Shown here: one piece after another, positions 18,751 through 26,864 of the stretch
Layout: every line of letters starts with the position of its first letter
Numbering within the stretch: the first letter of the stretch is position 1
Assembly (NCBI RefSeq): GCF_007741515.1
Contig: NZ_CP036263.1
Coordinates: 5,505,178 to 5,569,177, forward strand
Length of the DNA: 64,000 nt
DNA from: Adhaeretor mobilis
GTDB lineage: Bacteria; Planctomycetota; Planctomycetia; Pirellulales; Lacipirellulaceae
Direction: 5' to 3'
Position numbers and translations under genes: made by a program
Notes under the pieces: model-generated
What the model saw: only the letters and a program-made list of their open reading frames with translations
Databases searched by the model: none
Told to the model about the DNA's origin: nothing

Positions 18751-18963
18751 GAATGGCACGTAGATTTCTGGAAGCGTTTACGCCGAACTGACCTAGGCAA
18801 AAAAGGCCTCACTTGCACAGATGGTGTTCTCTAACACCACCATTACTAGCAAGCAAGGCTTTTTTTGACGACGTTCGTTCAGCAAGGACTAAAGAAAGTA
18901 CTGCTGCGATAGCGATGCTTAGGAGTTGGGGTGATAGGACTTAAAGAAAAGTAAGTGCCATTC
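18751..18963. mobile_element. Chimeric MITE made from two IS4-type element ends
   Basis: 213 bases without a gene, bounded by GAATGGCAC...GTGCCATTC. The first half (18751 to about 18856) matches the transposase-upstream end of the deleted element at 41419-42277 in inverse orientation (GAATGGCACGTAGATTTC, GGTGTTxTCTAACACxACC). The second half (TTTTTTTGACGACGT... AAGTAAGTGCCATTC) matches the transposase-upstream end of the intact element at 43456-45048. It could be moved in trans by the intact transposase. Confidence 0.78.
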
Positions 18964-18982
18964 GCGTACCGAGCTGACGCTC

Positions 18983-19031
18983 GTTGCTAACTCCCCTCGG
19001 ACTGGTAGGCCGACGCGAATTGGCAAGTTGC
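18983..19031 (+). repeat. 49-base inverted repeat, left copy
   Basis: Begins GTTGCTAACTCCCCTCGGAC; the inverse copy is at 20567-20615 with a few differences. The pair flanks the hypothetical gene at 19239-20285. Confidence 0.75.
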
Positions 19032-19238
19032 TATCGTGCCCTCCGAGGGGGCGTCCTCGCAATCGCAGCGTCGAATACCCCTTCGGTTAGTAAGCAAAGA
19101 ATCTCTGCAATTGAAATAGAATCGCATGCTATCAGTGGACTCTTTTAGCTAAGGTAATGACCTTAACACGATTCAAACTTAGGTGGATAATCAACTTACG
19201 TGCAGTCGGCAGGTTTGACAAAAAAACAGGAAATAGAC

Positions 19239-20285
19239 ATGGCATCCCAATGTTTACATTTAGTTAAGCTTCTCAGGGATACCCTAATTGCGCTTCTGCT
19301 TGCAATTCCGTTGTGTTCGATTCAAACTTCCGCTCAAGATTCACCCACCGGAAATCAGGACAGCAATTACAGCTGTACTTTCAACTTGCAAAGCGAGGTT
19401 TTAGCTACCCCTGCAACAATCCCTCTAATTTCAGATGGACGGCCAGTGAATCTAATTCGCATCTTTGGAGAGTTAGATTCATCTGGAATTGGAAGTGGCT
19501 TTCTTGTTTGCGAAGAAGGTGAATGGCAATTCAATAGTTTTGGTGATGCCAGCCTCTCTCAATTAAAGCGAAAGAAGAAAATCCCTGTCCAATTTCACTT
19601 GGAAGGTGTGAATGCACAGCGTGAAAAACTAATTCGAGTTACCTTTGAACCGACTAGGTCGGAGCAGGATCTATACCTATTGCTAACGGATAAAGCGAGT
19701 CTGGCCAGATCCAGCCAGCTGATGCTTGGTGTGCACCAGAGATATTTAGTAGGGAATGCGAAACCGCCCCGACGCACTGATACACTGTCACCAACGCAAG
19801 TAATACAACTTTTTGATCGTGTTCCGATTGCTGAGAAAACGGACGATAGCCAGGCTGGTGTAAAGCAAACATTACCTCCAAAGACCTCCTTAGCAAGCGG
19901 CTATGTGACAGGAGTAGCCGAGAATCCGAGTGATTTAGGTTTATTGGAGGTTCCCTTGCGTAACCGTAGATTGAGTAAATTAATATGTCTCGACCAGAAT
20001 AAATGCTCTTATGAATGGTCAGGTAAACATTTCCACAGCGCGGTTACTATGGTGGCTTATCCGGGGTACTTGATTAAGCTAGAAGCATTGCGACTCAAAG
20101 ACCCACTCAATAGAGGACGGAGCCTATATCACGTGGAATTTCTAGAAGAGAATCGTATTGAGGAACTCCAAGGCAAGGAGCTCTATCTAGTTGCTGATTC
20201 AAGTGAGTCTGAACCGTACCGGCTCTTAGTACGTCAAGGTGAAGATTTACAATACGTGTACCGGATGACTTCAATCAAACGCTAA
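19239..20285 (+). CDS. Hypothetical secreted protein
   Basis: 348 residues from ATG 19239, behind ACAGGAAATAGAC; a GTG at 19200 is in frame but has no ribosome binding site. Residues 12-34 (LRDTLIALLLAIPLCSIQTS) look like a signal peptide or anchor. The rest is beta-rich and without recognisable motif; two segments resemble each other loosely (VNLIRIFGELDSS... with KLIRVTFEPTRSEQDLYLLLTD, and LIKLEALRLKDPLNRGRSLYHVEFLEENRIEELQGKELYLVAD), which suggests an internal duplication of a strand-rich domain. Base composition is AT-richer than the neighbouring core genes. It lies alone between 49-base inverted repeats and may be acquired. Confidence 0.72.
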   Translation: MASQCLHLVKLLRDTLIALLLAIPLCSIQTSAQDSPTGNQDSNYSCTFNLQSEVLATPATIPLISDGRPVNLIRIFGELDSSGIGSGFLVCEEGEWQFNSFGDASLSQLKRKKKIPVQFHLEGVNAQREKLIRVTFEPTRSEQDLYLLLTDKASLARSSQLMLGVHQRYLVGNAKPPRRTDTLSPTQVIQLFDRVPIAEKTDDSQAGVKQTLPPKTSLASGYVTGVAENPSDLGLLEVPLRNRRLSKLICLDQNKCSYEWSGKHFHSAVTMVAYPGYLIKLEALRLKDPLNRGRSLYHVEFLEENRIEELQGKELYLVADSSESEPYRLLVRQGEDLQYVYRMTSIKR

Positions 20286-20566
20286 CCACTGAGCGTATAA
20301 AGGAAGCCGTCGAAATCCATTCGAACCTGTTACGTTAGCAGAAATCCTATACGTCACGGCGAATTGTTGCACTGCTGGTAGTGAAAGCAGACTTCCATGA
20401 GCCGTCACTGGAACGCAGCACCTCCAGGTCTCGCCCCGCAAGACCTACTTCCGATTCTTAACCTACCGTAGCTTACAGGTGATCATTTTGGCGGGCCGGT
20501 CGCCCTCGAAGCAGGAAACTGCCGGTTGCTAAAGTGTGCCGTTGACGCCCACCTATGAGTCAAAAC
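20286..20566. other. Intergenic, no gene seen
   Basis: No coding frame with a ribosome binding site or family pattern. The stretch leads into the inverted repeat at 20567 and the mini-element at 20618. Confidence 0.4.
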
Positions 20567-20615
20567 GCAACATGCTAACGTGCGTCGGAGTACCAGTCCG
20601 AGGGGAGTTAGCAAC
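20567..20615 (-). repeat. 49-base inverted repeat, right copy
   Basis: Inverse of 18983-19031; ends CCGAGGGGAGTTAGCAAC. Mismatches are concentrated in the distal third. Confidence 0.75.
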
Positions 20616-20617
20616 TA

Positions 20618-20837
20618 GGGAAACAACGGTTTCAGGTCTATTTTAGGGTCGGGGCCGATCCGCTAGACTGCGGGCATGCCTCGCACGAAACGTCATTGTC
20701 CGACCGGTCACGTTTTTTTGACGTCCTCAATCGAGCCGGAAGCAGAGCGCCTGGGCCTGGGCCTGGGCCTGGGCCTGGAAAGCACCCTACGCAAGCCGGG
20801 CAGGCCTAAACAAGAGACCTGACCCTTTTGTTTCTCC
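20618..20837 (+). mobile_element. RAYT-derived mini-element 1
   Basis: Bounded by GGGAAACAACGGTTTCAGG and the inverse-type end CTGACCCTTTTGTTTCTCC. Inside, ATGCCTCGCACGAAACGTCA begins the N-terminus of a REP-associated transposase (MPRTKRHCP.GHVF...DVLNRA), and the end (GLESTLRKPGRPKQET then TGA) is its C-terminus; the catalytic middle is deleted. At the junction CTGGGC is repeated four times (20751-20774). Close relatives lie at 22033 and 23708. Confidence 0.75.
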
Positions 20838-20862
20838 ACAAGGCAAGATCAATGGGGAACTG

Positions 20863-22032
20863 ATGCCTTTTGAATTCTTAAACCGTGTGTTTCGTTCTCA
20901 ACACGCTTCTAGCTTACTAGTAGCGTGTTTACTCTGCCTGACCTCCACGGGTTTAGCGATGGGAGGAGAACGTTGGTCCAAGGAACGAGCCACCCAGTGG
21001 TACGCCAATCAACCGTGGCTAGTTGGTTGTAACTTCTTACCGAGTTCTGCCATCAACCAACTAGCCATGTGGCAGGCCGACACATTTGATCCAGAAACCA
21101 TTGATCGTGAGCTAGGTTGGGCCGAGTCGATCGGTTTCAACACCGTTCGCGTGTATCTCCACGACCTGCCTTGGAGCGAAGACCGAGACGGCTATTTTAA
21201 GCGGATCGACGAATTCCTCTCGATTGCCGAGAAGCACAAAATCAGTACGCTGATGGTGATTTTTGACGGCGTCTGGGATCCAGATCCCCAGTCGGGACTG
21301 CAAAGACCTCCACGCGCGGGAGTTCACAACAGTGGCTGGGTGCAAAGTCCCGGGCGAGTTCTCCTGGCCGATCCGAAAAAACAGGATCAGCTCAAACCGT
21401 ATGTCACCGATCTCGTCACCCACTTTGCCAACGATGAGCGCATCGTCATTTGGGACCTCTTCAACGAGCCTGACAATCCAAACACAAGTAGCTATGGGCC
21501 ACTAGAACTCGACAATAAGGATGAGGTTGCTGCTCAATTGACAAGAAAGGCGTTTGGCTGGGCACGCTCGGTCAACCCATCGCAGCCTCTGACGGTAGGA
21601 GTGTGGCGAGGGCCCGCTTGGGATAATCTCAAAGATCTCAATCTTGTGCACCAAGCTGCCCTGGAACTGAGCGACGTCATCTCCTACCACGATTACGGCA
21701 CTCCGGAAGCTATGCAGGCTCGTATCGACGAGCTTCGCAAGTACGGTCGTCCGCTGATCTGCACTGAATACATGGCCCGTGGTCATGGGAGCACATTTGA
21801 GACGATCCTGCCGATTCTCAAGAATGAGAAAGTCGGCGCGTATTGTTGGGGATTGGTCGATGGCAAGTCTCAAACGAAGTACCCGTGGTCGACTTGGCAA
21901 ACACCGATTCTCGGTGAGCCAGAACTCTGGCACCATGATATTTTTAACACCGATGGTAGTCCTTATCGTCAGAAAGAAGTGTCCCTAATCAAAGAACTGA
22001 CAAGCAGTGAAAGCAACGGGGATGAGAAGTAA
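20863..22032 (+). CDS. Glycoside hydrolase family 5-like secreted enzyme
   Basis: 389 residues; a signal peptide of about 33 residues (ASSLLVACLLCLTSTGLAMG). The (beta/alpha)8 cellulase-type fold is indicated by WLVGCNFLPSSAINQLAMWQ, NTVRVYLHDLPW, the acid/base glutamate in WDLFNEPDN near 203 and the nucleophile glutamate in PLICTEYMAR near 303, with an aromatic WGLVDGK at the active-site end. It should hydrolyse beta-linked polysaccharide outside the cytoplasm; the substrate is not readable from sequence. The gene lies exactly between two RAYT-derived mini-elements: the left ends 25 bases before its start and the right begins at the base after its stop. Confidence 0.88.
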   Translation: MPFEFLNRVFRSQHASSLLVACLLCLTSTGLAMGGERWSKERATQWYANQPWLVGCNFLPSSAINQLAMWQADTFDPETIDRELGWAESIGFNTVRVYLHDLPWSEDRDGYFKRIDEFLSIAEKHKISTLMVIFDGVWDPDPQSGLQRPPRAGVHNSGWVQSPGRVLLADPKKQDQLKPYVTDLVTHFANDERIVIWDLFNEPDNPNTSSYGPLELDNKDEVAAQLTRKAFGWARSVNPSQPLTVGVWRGPAWDNLKDLNLVHQAALELSDVISYHDYGTPEAMQARIDELRKYGRPLICTEYMARGHGSTFETILPILKNEKVGAYCWGLVDGKSQTKYPWSTWQTPILGEPELWHHDIFNTDGSPYRQKEVSLIKELTSSESNGDEK

Positions 22033-22154
22033 GGGGAAACAAAGGGGGCATGCCTCGCACCAAACGTCATTGTCCGGCCGGTCACGTTTCTTGACGTCCT
22101 CAATCGAGCTGGAAGCAGAGCGCCGCGCGCCTGGGCCTGACCTTTTGTTTCTCC
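22033..22154 (+). mobile_element. RAYT-derived mini-element 2
   Basis: Begins GGGGAAACAAAGGGGGCATG directly after the glycosidase stop codon, carries the MPRTKRHCPAGHVF leader region, is deleted further than copies 1 and 3 (the GLEST tail is missing) and ends CTGACCTTTTGTTTCTCC, 6 bases before the stop of the convergent protease gene. 122 bases. Confidence 0.72.
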
Positions 22155-22160
22155 AAATAA

Positions 22161-23120
22161 TTAGCCTCGGCTTCTGCTTCTACGTGTTAAGAAACCTAAG
22201 CTAGCACCAGCCAGTAGAACTAGACTTGAAGGTTCAGGCATAGCGGTTTTCGATGCAATCGTGTCATTAATCCAAGCTGACGCAAGGTTCACTTCGTAGG
22301 CGGAGCTTGCTGCGCCATAGCGTGAAACTCCTTCGCCGCCAGATGTGATTCCAGCTAAATAGAAGTCTTCATCGGACTGAATGAACCATCCTCCGCCTGA
22401 ATCTCCGGGCATGGCTTGGCCGCCGAGAGCAGAGAAGTTGGAGAATCCCGGTTGAGTGAAAAAATACTCTAAATATCCAGTTGTAGGCGAATCTGCGAAT
22501 TGGACAAAATTCTGTGAAGCGCGCTTAACACCGTCAAGGGTAGGCGCCGCGCCAGTTGCAGGGGTTCCAGTTTGTCCGTATCCAACAATGCTAGCGACGT
22601 CACCAACCTGTACGGAACCCTGGTAAAGCTCCGCTGGCGCAGCCGTAGTAAACCCATCTTCAAAGTAAAGCAAAGCCAGATCCACTCCTTGCTCGACACC
22701 GTCGTAGCCAGGATGCAAGAACACTTCGGTAGGTGTCTTAAACTCCTGAGCACCTGTAGAGGTGTTCGATCCGATGACGAATAGAAACTCTTCTGGTAGG
22801 AGTAGTGAGTTCGGATTGTTTACGTCAGCAACAGTGGCGTGTCCCGCCGTAAAGGCCCAATTAAATCCACCAAATTGGTTCATAGGGCCCACACCGACAC
22901 CGGAGGCAAAGCCGGTGTCGCCAACAAAGAGGCCGCCGACGCTTGGAAACAAAGCCGCGTATTCAGTATACGCAGAGGCTGGTGTAATGTTCACATTGTG
23001 AACACCAACCGCATGCGCATTCGAGACGACGCCACAAATGACCGGCACCGCCAACATAGCGACGCCTAACATCAGCATCACAAACGGATCTCTAGCAGCG
23101 CATTCTATTGTAGGTTTCAT
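22161..23120 (-). CDS. PEP-CTERM sorted trypsin-like serine protease
   Basis: 319 residues with an N-terminal hydrophobic signal (FVMLMLGVAMLAVPVICGVV). The chymotrypsin-fold triad is visible: His in FTAGHATVA near 92, Asp in GVDLALLYF near 147 and Ser in MPGDSGGGWF near 241, with VGYGQTGTP between. The tail TAMPEPSSLVLLAGASLGFLTRR is a PEP-CTERM sorting signal, so the protease should be released or anchored at the surface by exosortase. The gene converges with the glycosidase. Confidence 0.9.
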   Translation of the reverse strand: MKPTIECAARDPFVMLMLGVAMLAVPVICGVVSNAHAVGVHNVNITPASAYTEYAALFPSVGGLFVGDTGFASGVGVGPMNQFGGFNWAFTAGHATVADVNNPNSLLLPEEFLFVIGSNTSTGAQEFKTPTEVFLHPGYDGVEQGVDLALLYFEDGFTTAAPAELYQGSVQVGDVASIVGYGQTGTPATGAAPTLDGVKRASQNFVQFADSPTTGYLEYFFTQPGFSNFSALGGQAMPGDSGGGWFIQSDEDFYLAGITSGGEGVSRYGAASSAYEVNLASAWINDTIASKTAMPEPSSLVLLAGASLGFLTRRSRSRG

Positions 23121-23707
23121 TGTACTACTTTCCTTGTCTATCCAAACGAACGGCTTCCAGAATCCAACGCCGAGTCAGACTCCAACAAAAATTTCTCGTA
23201 ACCTGTCCCTATAAGAACAAGACCAAAAATCTTGAGGCTATAACATGAGAGAAAACCATTCTCTCGCCTCAAGTTCGTGCGCACGCACGCCTAAGCGCAG
23301 CACTGCTCACGAACTTAAGAACAATAATGTCTACTCGAAAGAAGTTACCTAGAAAAGGAACGGCGGGAAAAAACCCCTAGTTCTTAAGTCTCGACCACCC
23401 AACCACTACATCTCACTCGCCCTCACAATGCCTAAGCCCTGCAAGCCGACCTAATACATCTGCTTAAGGTACTGCCTCGGAATTTCGTGCCATGGAAGCT
23501 TTCTGATATTTGTAATCCCTCCTCATTCAATCTGGTTAAGTGTTCAAACTCGTTCGTCTTTTCCTGCGGATCAGCCAATCCTCGCAGTGCCTTATATCTT
23601 GGTAGGTGGCCCGCTTGGTTTTTCCTGTCGTCATCGTTTGACAGCGTCACCAGACTATTGTAATTGCTGGCATTGCCCCAATCTACAATAGGAGAAGAGA
23701 CGCGATG
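23121..23707. other. Intergenic region upstream of protease gene
   Basis: About 590 bases. It should hold the protease promoter (minus strand). An open frame of 72 codons on the minus strand (23432-23650) has no ribosome binding site or known motif. The palindromic AAGTTCGTGCGCACGCACG region near 23271 and its inverse-like TCACGAACTTAAG near 23308 form a possible hairpin. Confidence 0.35.
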
Positions 23708-23908
23708 GGGGAAACAAAGGGGTCAGATGGCCGGGGCCGATCCGCTAGACTGCGAGCATGCCTCGCACGAAACGTCATTGTCCGGCCGGTCACGTTTTTT
23801 TGACGTCCTCAATCGAGCCGGAAGCAGAGCGCCGCGCGCCTGGGCCTGGAAAGCACCCTACGCAAGCGGGGCAGGCCTAAAAAAGAGACCTGACTCTTTT
23901 GCTTCTCC
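23708..23908 (+). mobile_element. RAYT-derived mini-element 3
   Basis: 201 bases between GGGGAAACAAAGGGGTCAG and the inverse-type end CTGACTCTTTTGCTTCTCC. It contains the MPRTKRHCPAGHVF leader, DVLNRAGSRA in a shifted frame and the GLESTLRKRGRPKKET tail before TGA. It is the least damaged of the three copies and shows best that they derive from a transposase gene by internal deletion. Confidence 0.78.
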
Positions 23909-24045
23909 GCCGCTGACGCTCGCGATAGTTGGAGTAGTGCTAGCACACCGGCAGAGGCGAACTTGCGTCCTACGACCCACGCCGCTACTCTCCGCCACGG
24001 AACTATTTGCCAAACTGAGGAGAACGCCGCTGCGCGTTGCCCGTG

Positions 24046-24777
24046 ATGTCGACTATCGCTACCCGTCTACTGCTTGCCGCCCTGCCCTGCTTGTTGGCTG
24101 TGGGCTGCAAACAGATGAATACGCAGGCCCTGAATTCAGAGGGAGTGCGTCTTTATCAGTCTGGCAATTATGCTCAGGCGGCCGATCAGTTTCAGCGTGC
24201 CGTGGCAACCGATCCCAAGAACGCCACCAGCTACTACAATCTGGCCGCGGCACTTCACAAGAGTGCCAAGTTGCAGAACAACACGGCCGAATTTGCTCAG
24301 GCAGAGCAACTCTACAATCAGTGCCTGGAGTACGATCCCAATCATACCGAGTGTTATCGCGGGCTGGCCGTGCTACTCACCGAAACCAATCGCCGCGACG
24401 CCTCCTTTCGCTTGCTCGAAGGCTGGGCTCAACGTAGTCCCAAGTTGGCCGACCCGCGTATCGAGTTGGCCCGCTTGCTGGAGGAAAATAACAACCTACC
24501 CCAAGCGACCACACGTTTGGTTGAGGCCATCTCGATTGAGCCGCAGAACAGCCGCGCGCTCACAGCACTGGGCCGCTTGCGAGAGATGTCCGGCGATCGT
24601 GCCCAAGCGCTCGCCAACTACCAGCGTTCGCTCACAATCAACCGCTTCCAACCAGAGATATCCACTCGCGTAGCGTCGCTGCAAGCCGCCGGCGTTTCGC
24701 CCGCCGCACCGCCAATTGTCACGCCGCAAGGCGACACACGAACGGCAACACAATGGCAGCCTGTTGTGCGCTACTAG
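24046..24777 (+). CDS. TPR-repeat lipoprotein
   Basis: About 243 residues from ATG 24046; TTG 24037 and GTG 24043 are alternatives. The signal is a lipoprotein type with lipobox LLAVGC, so the protein is anchored in a membrane by a lipidated cysteine. Five or more TPR units follow (EGVRLYQSGNYAQAADQFQRAV, ATSYYNLAAALHKS, FAQAEQLYNQCLEYDP, ALGRLREMSGDRAQALANYQRSL). The C-terminal 30 residues are Pro/Thr-rich. It resembles PilF/BamD-like scaffolds in form only; the partner is unknown. It converges with the J-domain gene and overlaps its stop by four bases. Confidence 0.85.
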   Translation: MSTIATRLLLAALPCLLAVGCKQMNTQALNSEGVRLYQSGNYAQAADQFQRAVATDPKNATSYYNLAAALHKSAKLQNNTAEFAQAEQLYNQCLEYDPNHTECYRGLAVLLTETNRRDASFRLLEGWAQRSPKLADPRIELARLLEENNNLPQATTRLVEAISIEPQNSRALTALGRLREMSGDRAQALANYQRSLTINRFQPEISTRVASLQAAGVSPAAPPIVTPQGDTRTATQWQPVVRY

Positions 24778-25478
24778 ATCGCGTTTGTCAAAAGGGAATC
24801 GCTGAGGCTCAGCACACTGCGCCCGCCTAACTTCCTCTTGCTCCACCAGCCGATCTTCGTGCCACTCACGACCACCTCTTGCAACGCAGGGAGCGATGCA
24901 AGCACGCTGGCAGCCTGTTTGCCGACGGGATTGTTGCTGAGATCAATCTGCTGAAGTCGCTCGAACCCAGCCAAGCGCGACACCCCCTCGTCAGTCACTT
25001 CGCAGTTGGAGAGATCAAGCCTGCGTAGGTCTTGGAAACTCTTCGCGTTCTCCTCCAAGCATTCCAATAAAGCATCACCACGCGGCGAATCCGCCAGCTT
25101 GATGCCAATAGTCTTCTCCGTCAGCTCAGCGAAGTCGCCGAAGGATTTCCTCAGCCAGTCGATCACCTCGTACTCGATTTCTGCCCCTAGCTCTCTCACT
25201 AATTCGACGGCCGCCGTCTGTCGGACATAGCGTTTCACTTGTGCGGCGATCCACGAATGACGATCGGTGCGGTGCTCCAGATAGTGCATGGCGCTTTCGA
25301 ACGCCTCGTGCAGTTGATGGAACTCGCTTGCACTGCCGCCGTGATCTGGGTGCGCTTGCTTCGCCCGCTCGAAATACGCCTTGTGCACGTCCGTCTCCGC
25401 ATAAGGCGGTAGCAGGCCTAACACAACCATATACTCGGGGCGCTGAAACTCTGAATCAGACGAATCGGCGGTGCTCAT
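24774..25478 (-). CDS. J-domain protein with leucine-rich repeats
   Basis: 234 residues. The N-terminal part (residues 14-70) is a DnaJ-type J-domain: YMVVLGLLPPYAETDVHKAYFERAKQ, AHPDHGG and a third helix FHQLHEAFESAMHYL; the HPD triad is intact although the usual following Lys is His. The C-terminal part (140-215) has leucine-rich repeats (LRRLDLSNCEVTDEGVSRL, LQQIDLSNNPVGKQAASVL). It could recruit Hsp70 to a target bound by the LRRs; this is inference. It overlaps the upstream glycosyltransferase by 4 bases (ATGA), so the two are translationally coupled. Confidence 0.82.
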   Translation of the reverse strand: MSTADSSDSEFQRPEYMVVLGLLPPYAETDVHKAYFERAKQAHPDHGGSASEFHQLHEAFESAMHYLEHRTDRHSWIAAQVKRYVRQTAAVELVRELGAEIEYEVIDWLRKSFGDFAELTEKTIGIKLADSPRGDALLECLEENAKSFQDLRRLDLSNCEVTDEGVSRLAGFERLQQIDLSNNPVGKQAASVLASLPALQEVVVSGTKIGWWSKRKLGGRSVLSLSDSLLTNAI

Positions 25479-26755
25479 CTTTTGCCTTTCTCTGTGTCAT
25501 TGAACAGGCGTTCGAAATTCTCGCAAGCACCCCGAATAGCGACTGCTCCGTCGCAGCGCTTCGCGAGTTGCTGGCAACTCTCGTGAATGCTGGGTTGCTG
25601 AAACAGCTCGGCCAGGCGTTGGGCAACTTTGTGCGTCTTGAATTGTTTGGGCATGACGAGATCGCCTGTGCCTAGGCGTTTCAGGCGTGTGGCGTTGTCC
25701 AGCTGATCGTAGGACATCGGCATCACCAACTGCGGCACACCTGCGGAGAGCGCCTGGGCGCAGCTGCCGATGCCGCCATGATGCACCAGCGCCGCCACGC
25801 GAGGTAGCAGTTTGCTGAATGGCACAAAAGCGAAGTGCTGCACCGACGGCGGCAGGTCATCCGGAATTTGCTGTGGGTATTTCGTGAGTAGCACGCCTCG
25901 ACGATCGAGCTTCTCACAAACGCCGACCGCCGTTTGGAAGAACTTAGCTGCTTGCGTGTTTGCAGAACCCGGGGCAAATGCGATAGGCGGTTCGCCTGCA
26001 TTGAGAAAGGTTTCGACATCTTCGGACAACTCCGCAGCGGGGTCGGAATCATAGAGCGGAAAGCCAACCAGCTCAGCTGAGTGTGGCCAGTCGGGCTGTT
26101 TAGGGCCAAACCACTCCGGCCAGAAGCAGAGGGTCAGCTCAGGTGAGTTGTGCCACTGGCGATAAATCCGGCTCACAGGTGGCAAGCCAAGTTCGGCTCG
26201 CAAGCCATTCACTTCTTTGCCGAGAATGCGATCAATCACTAGCTTGTCACCCAACCAGAATTGCAGTCGCTTCAGCCAGCGTGGGGTGGGCGGCTGCGTG
26301 AAGGCCCCGATGAAGTTGGGCGTGTCGTGCATCGTCCGTAGAGCGAGCGGCGCGTAGTGGATTGTCGCTTGCGGTGCACGATTTCCCTGCTGGATCTGCT
26401 TCTCACTAAAAGTGCGACCGGCCAGATCGAGCCCATGGGATCCGAGCACCGTTTCGCCTACACGATAGTGATCAGAGATGGTGTCGTACAGTTCGCGTGC
26501 GAAAGTAGCGACCAGCTCCATCATGATCTTCGGCCCTCGTATGGGCCGCCAAAGGTCAGGGTGGCTTGTGAGCTCCTCGTACTCTTCGATCGTTCCCAGG
26601 GGTACAAGATCCAATCCGGCACTTTCAGTCTCCTCTCGAAAGTGCGGATTCGTAATCACCGAAACCTCGTGTCCACGCTCGCGCATCGCAGCGCCAAGCC
26701 CTACCATCGGTAAGACATCGCCATAGCTGCCGAGCGCGGTGAGAAGGAGATGCAT
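25475..26755 (-). CDS. UGT-like glycosyltransferase (GT1 family)
   Basis: 426 residues, two Rossmann domains. The N-terminus MHLLLTALGSYGDVLPMVGLG and the C-terminal nucleotide-sugar motif ALVHHGGIGSCAQALSAGVPQLVMPMSYDQLDNA are those of macrolide/sterol glucosyltransferases (MGT/UGT, GT-B fold). It should move a sugar from a nucleotide donor to a lipid or secondary-metabolite acceptor at the cytoplasmic face. It is the first gene of a two-gene unit with the J-domain protein. Start ATG 26755; the divergent neighbour starts at 26865. Confidence 0.9.
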   Translation of the reverse strand: MHLLLTALGSYGDVLPMVGLGAAMRERGHEVSVITNPHFREETESAGLDLVPLGTIEEYEELTSHPDLWRPIRGPKIMMELVATFARELYDTISDHYRVGETVLGSHGLDLAGRTFSEKQIQQGNRAPQATIHYAPLALRTMHDTPNFIGAFTQPPTPRWLKRLQFWLGDKLVIDRILGKEVNGLRAELGLPPVSRIYRQWHNSPELTLCFWPEWFGPKQPDWPHSAELVGFPLYDSDPAAELSEDVETFLNAGEPPIAFAPGSANTQAAKFFQTAVGVCEKLDRRGVLLTKYPQQIPDDLPPSVQHFAFVPFSKLLPRVAALVHHGGIGSCAQALSAGVPQLVMPMSYDQLDNATRLKRLGTGDLVMPKQFKTHKVAQRLAELFQQPSIHESCQQLAKRCDGAVAIRGACENFERLFNDTEKGKR

Positions 26756-26765
26756 GGGGAACTAG

Positions 26766-26790
26766 TGGGCAGTAGGCAGGGAGCAGTCAC
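26766..26790 (-). repeat. GCAGT-type low-complexity repeat
   Basis: AGTGGGCAGTAGGCAGGGAG followed by CAGTC, an inverse relative of the ACTGCCGACTGCCC repeats near gcvPB, in the divergent promoter region between the glycosyltransferase and the membrane protein. Confidence 0.5.
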
Positions 26791-26864
26791 TTCCATGAAT
26801 ATATCCTAGCAAGTTGTTCCGAGACTAGGTTGCACTACCCTAATGCGAAAGCGACAATAGGACG

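Noticed and set aside
23432-23650. 72-codon minus-strand frame between the protease and mini-element 3
   Set aside because: Plausible length but no ribosome binding site, motif or operon context; cannot be distinguished from chance.
20618-23908. Treating the MPRTKRHCP ORFs in the mini-elements as real small proteins
   Set aside because: The frame shifts within the leader, the copies differ by indels and the tail is in another frame, so they are relics of a transposase gene.
23664-24437. 257-codon plus-strand frame over mini-element 3 and the lipoprotein gene
   Set aside because: It runs through the transposase-derived repeat and out of frame across the TPR lipoprotein, whose lipobox and TPRs are convincing.
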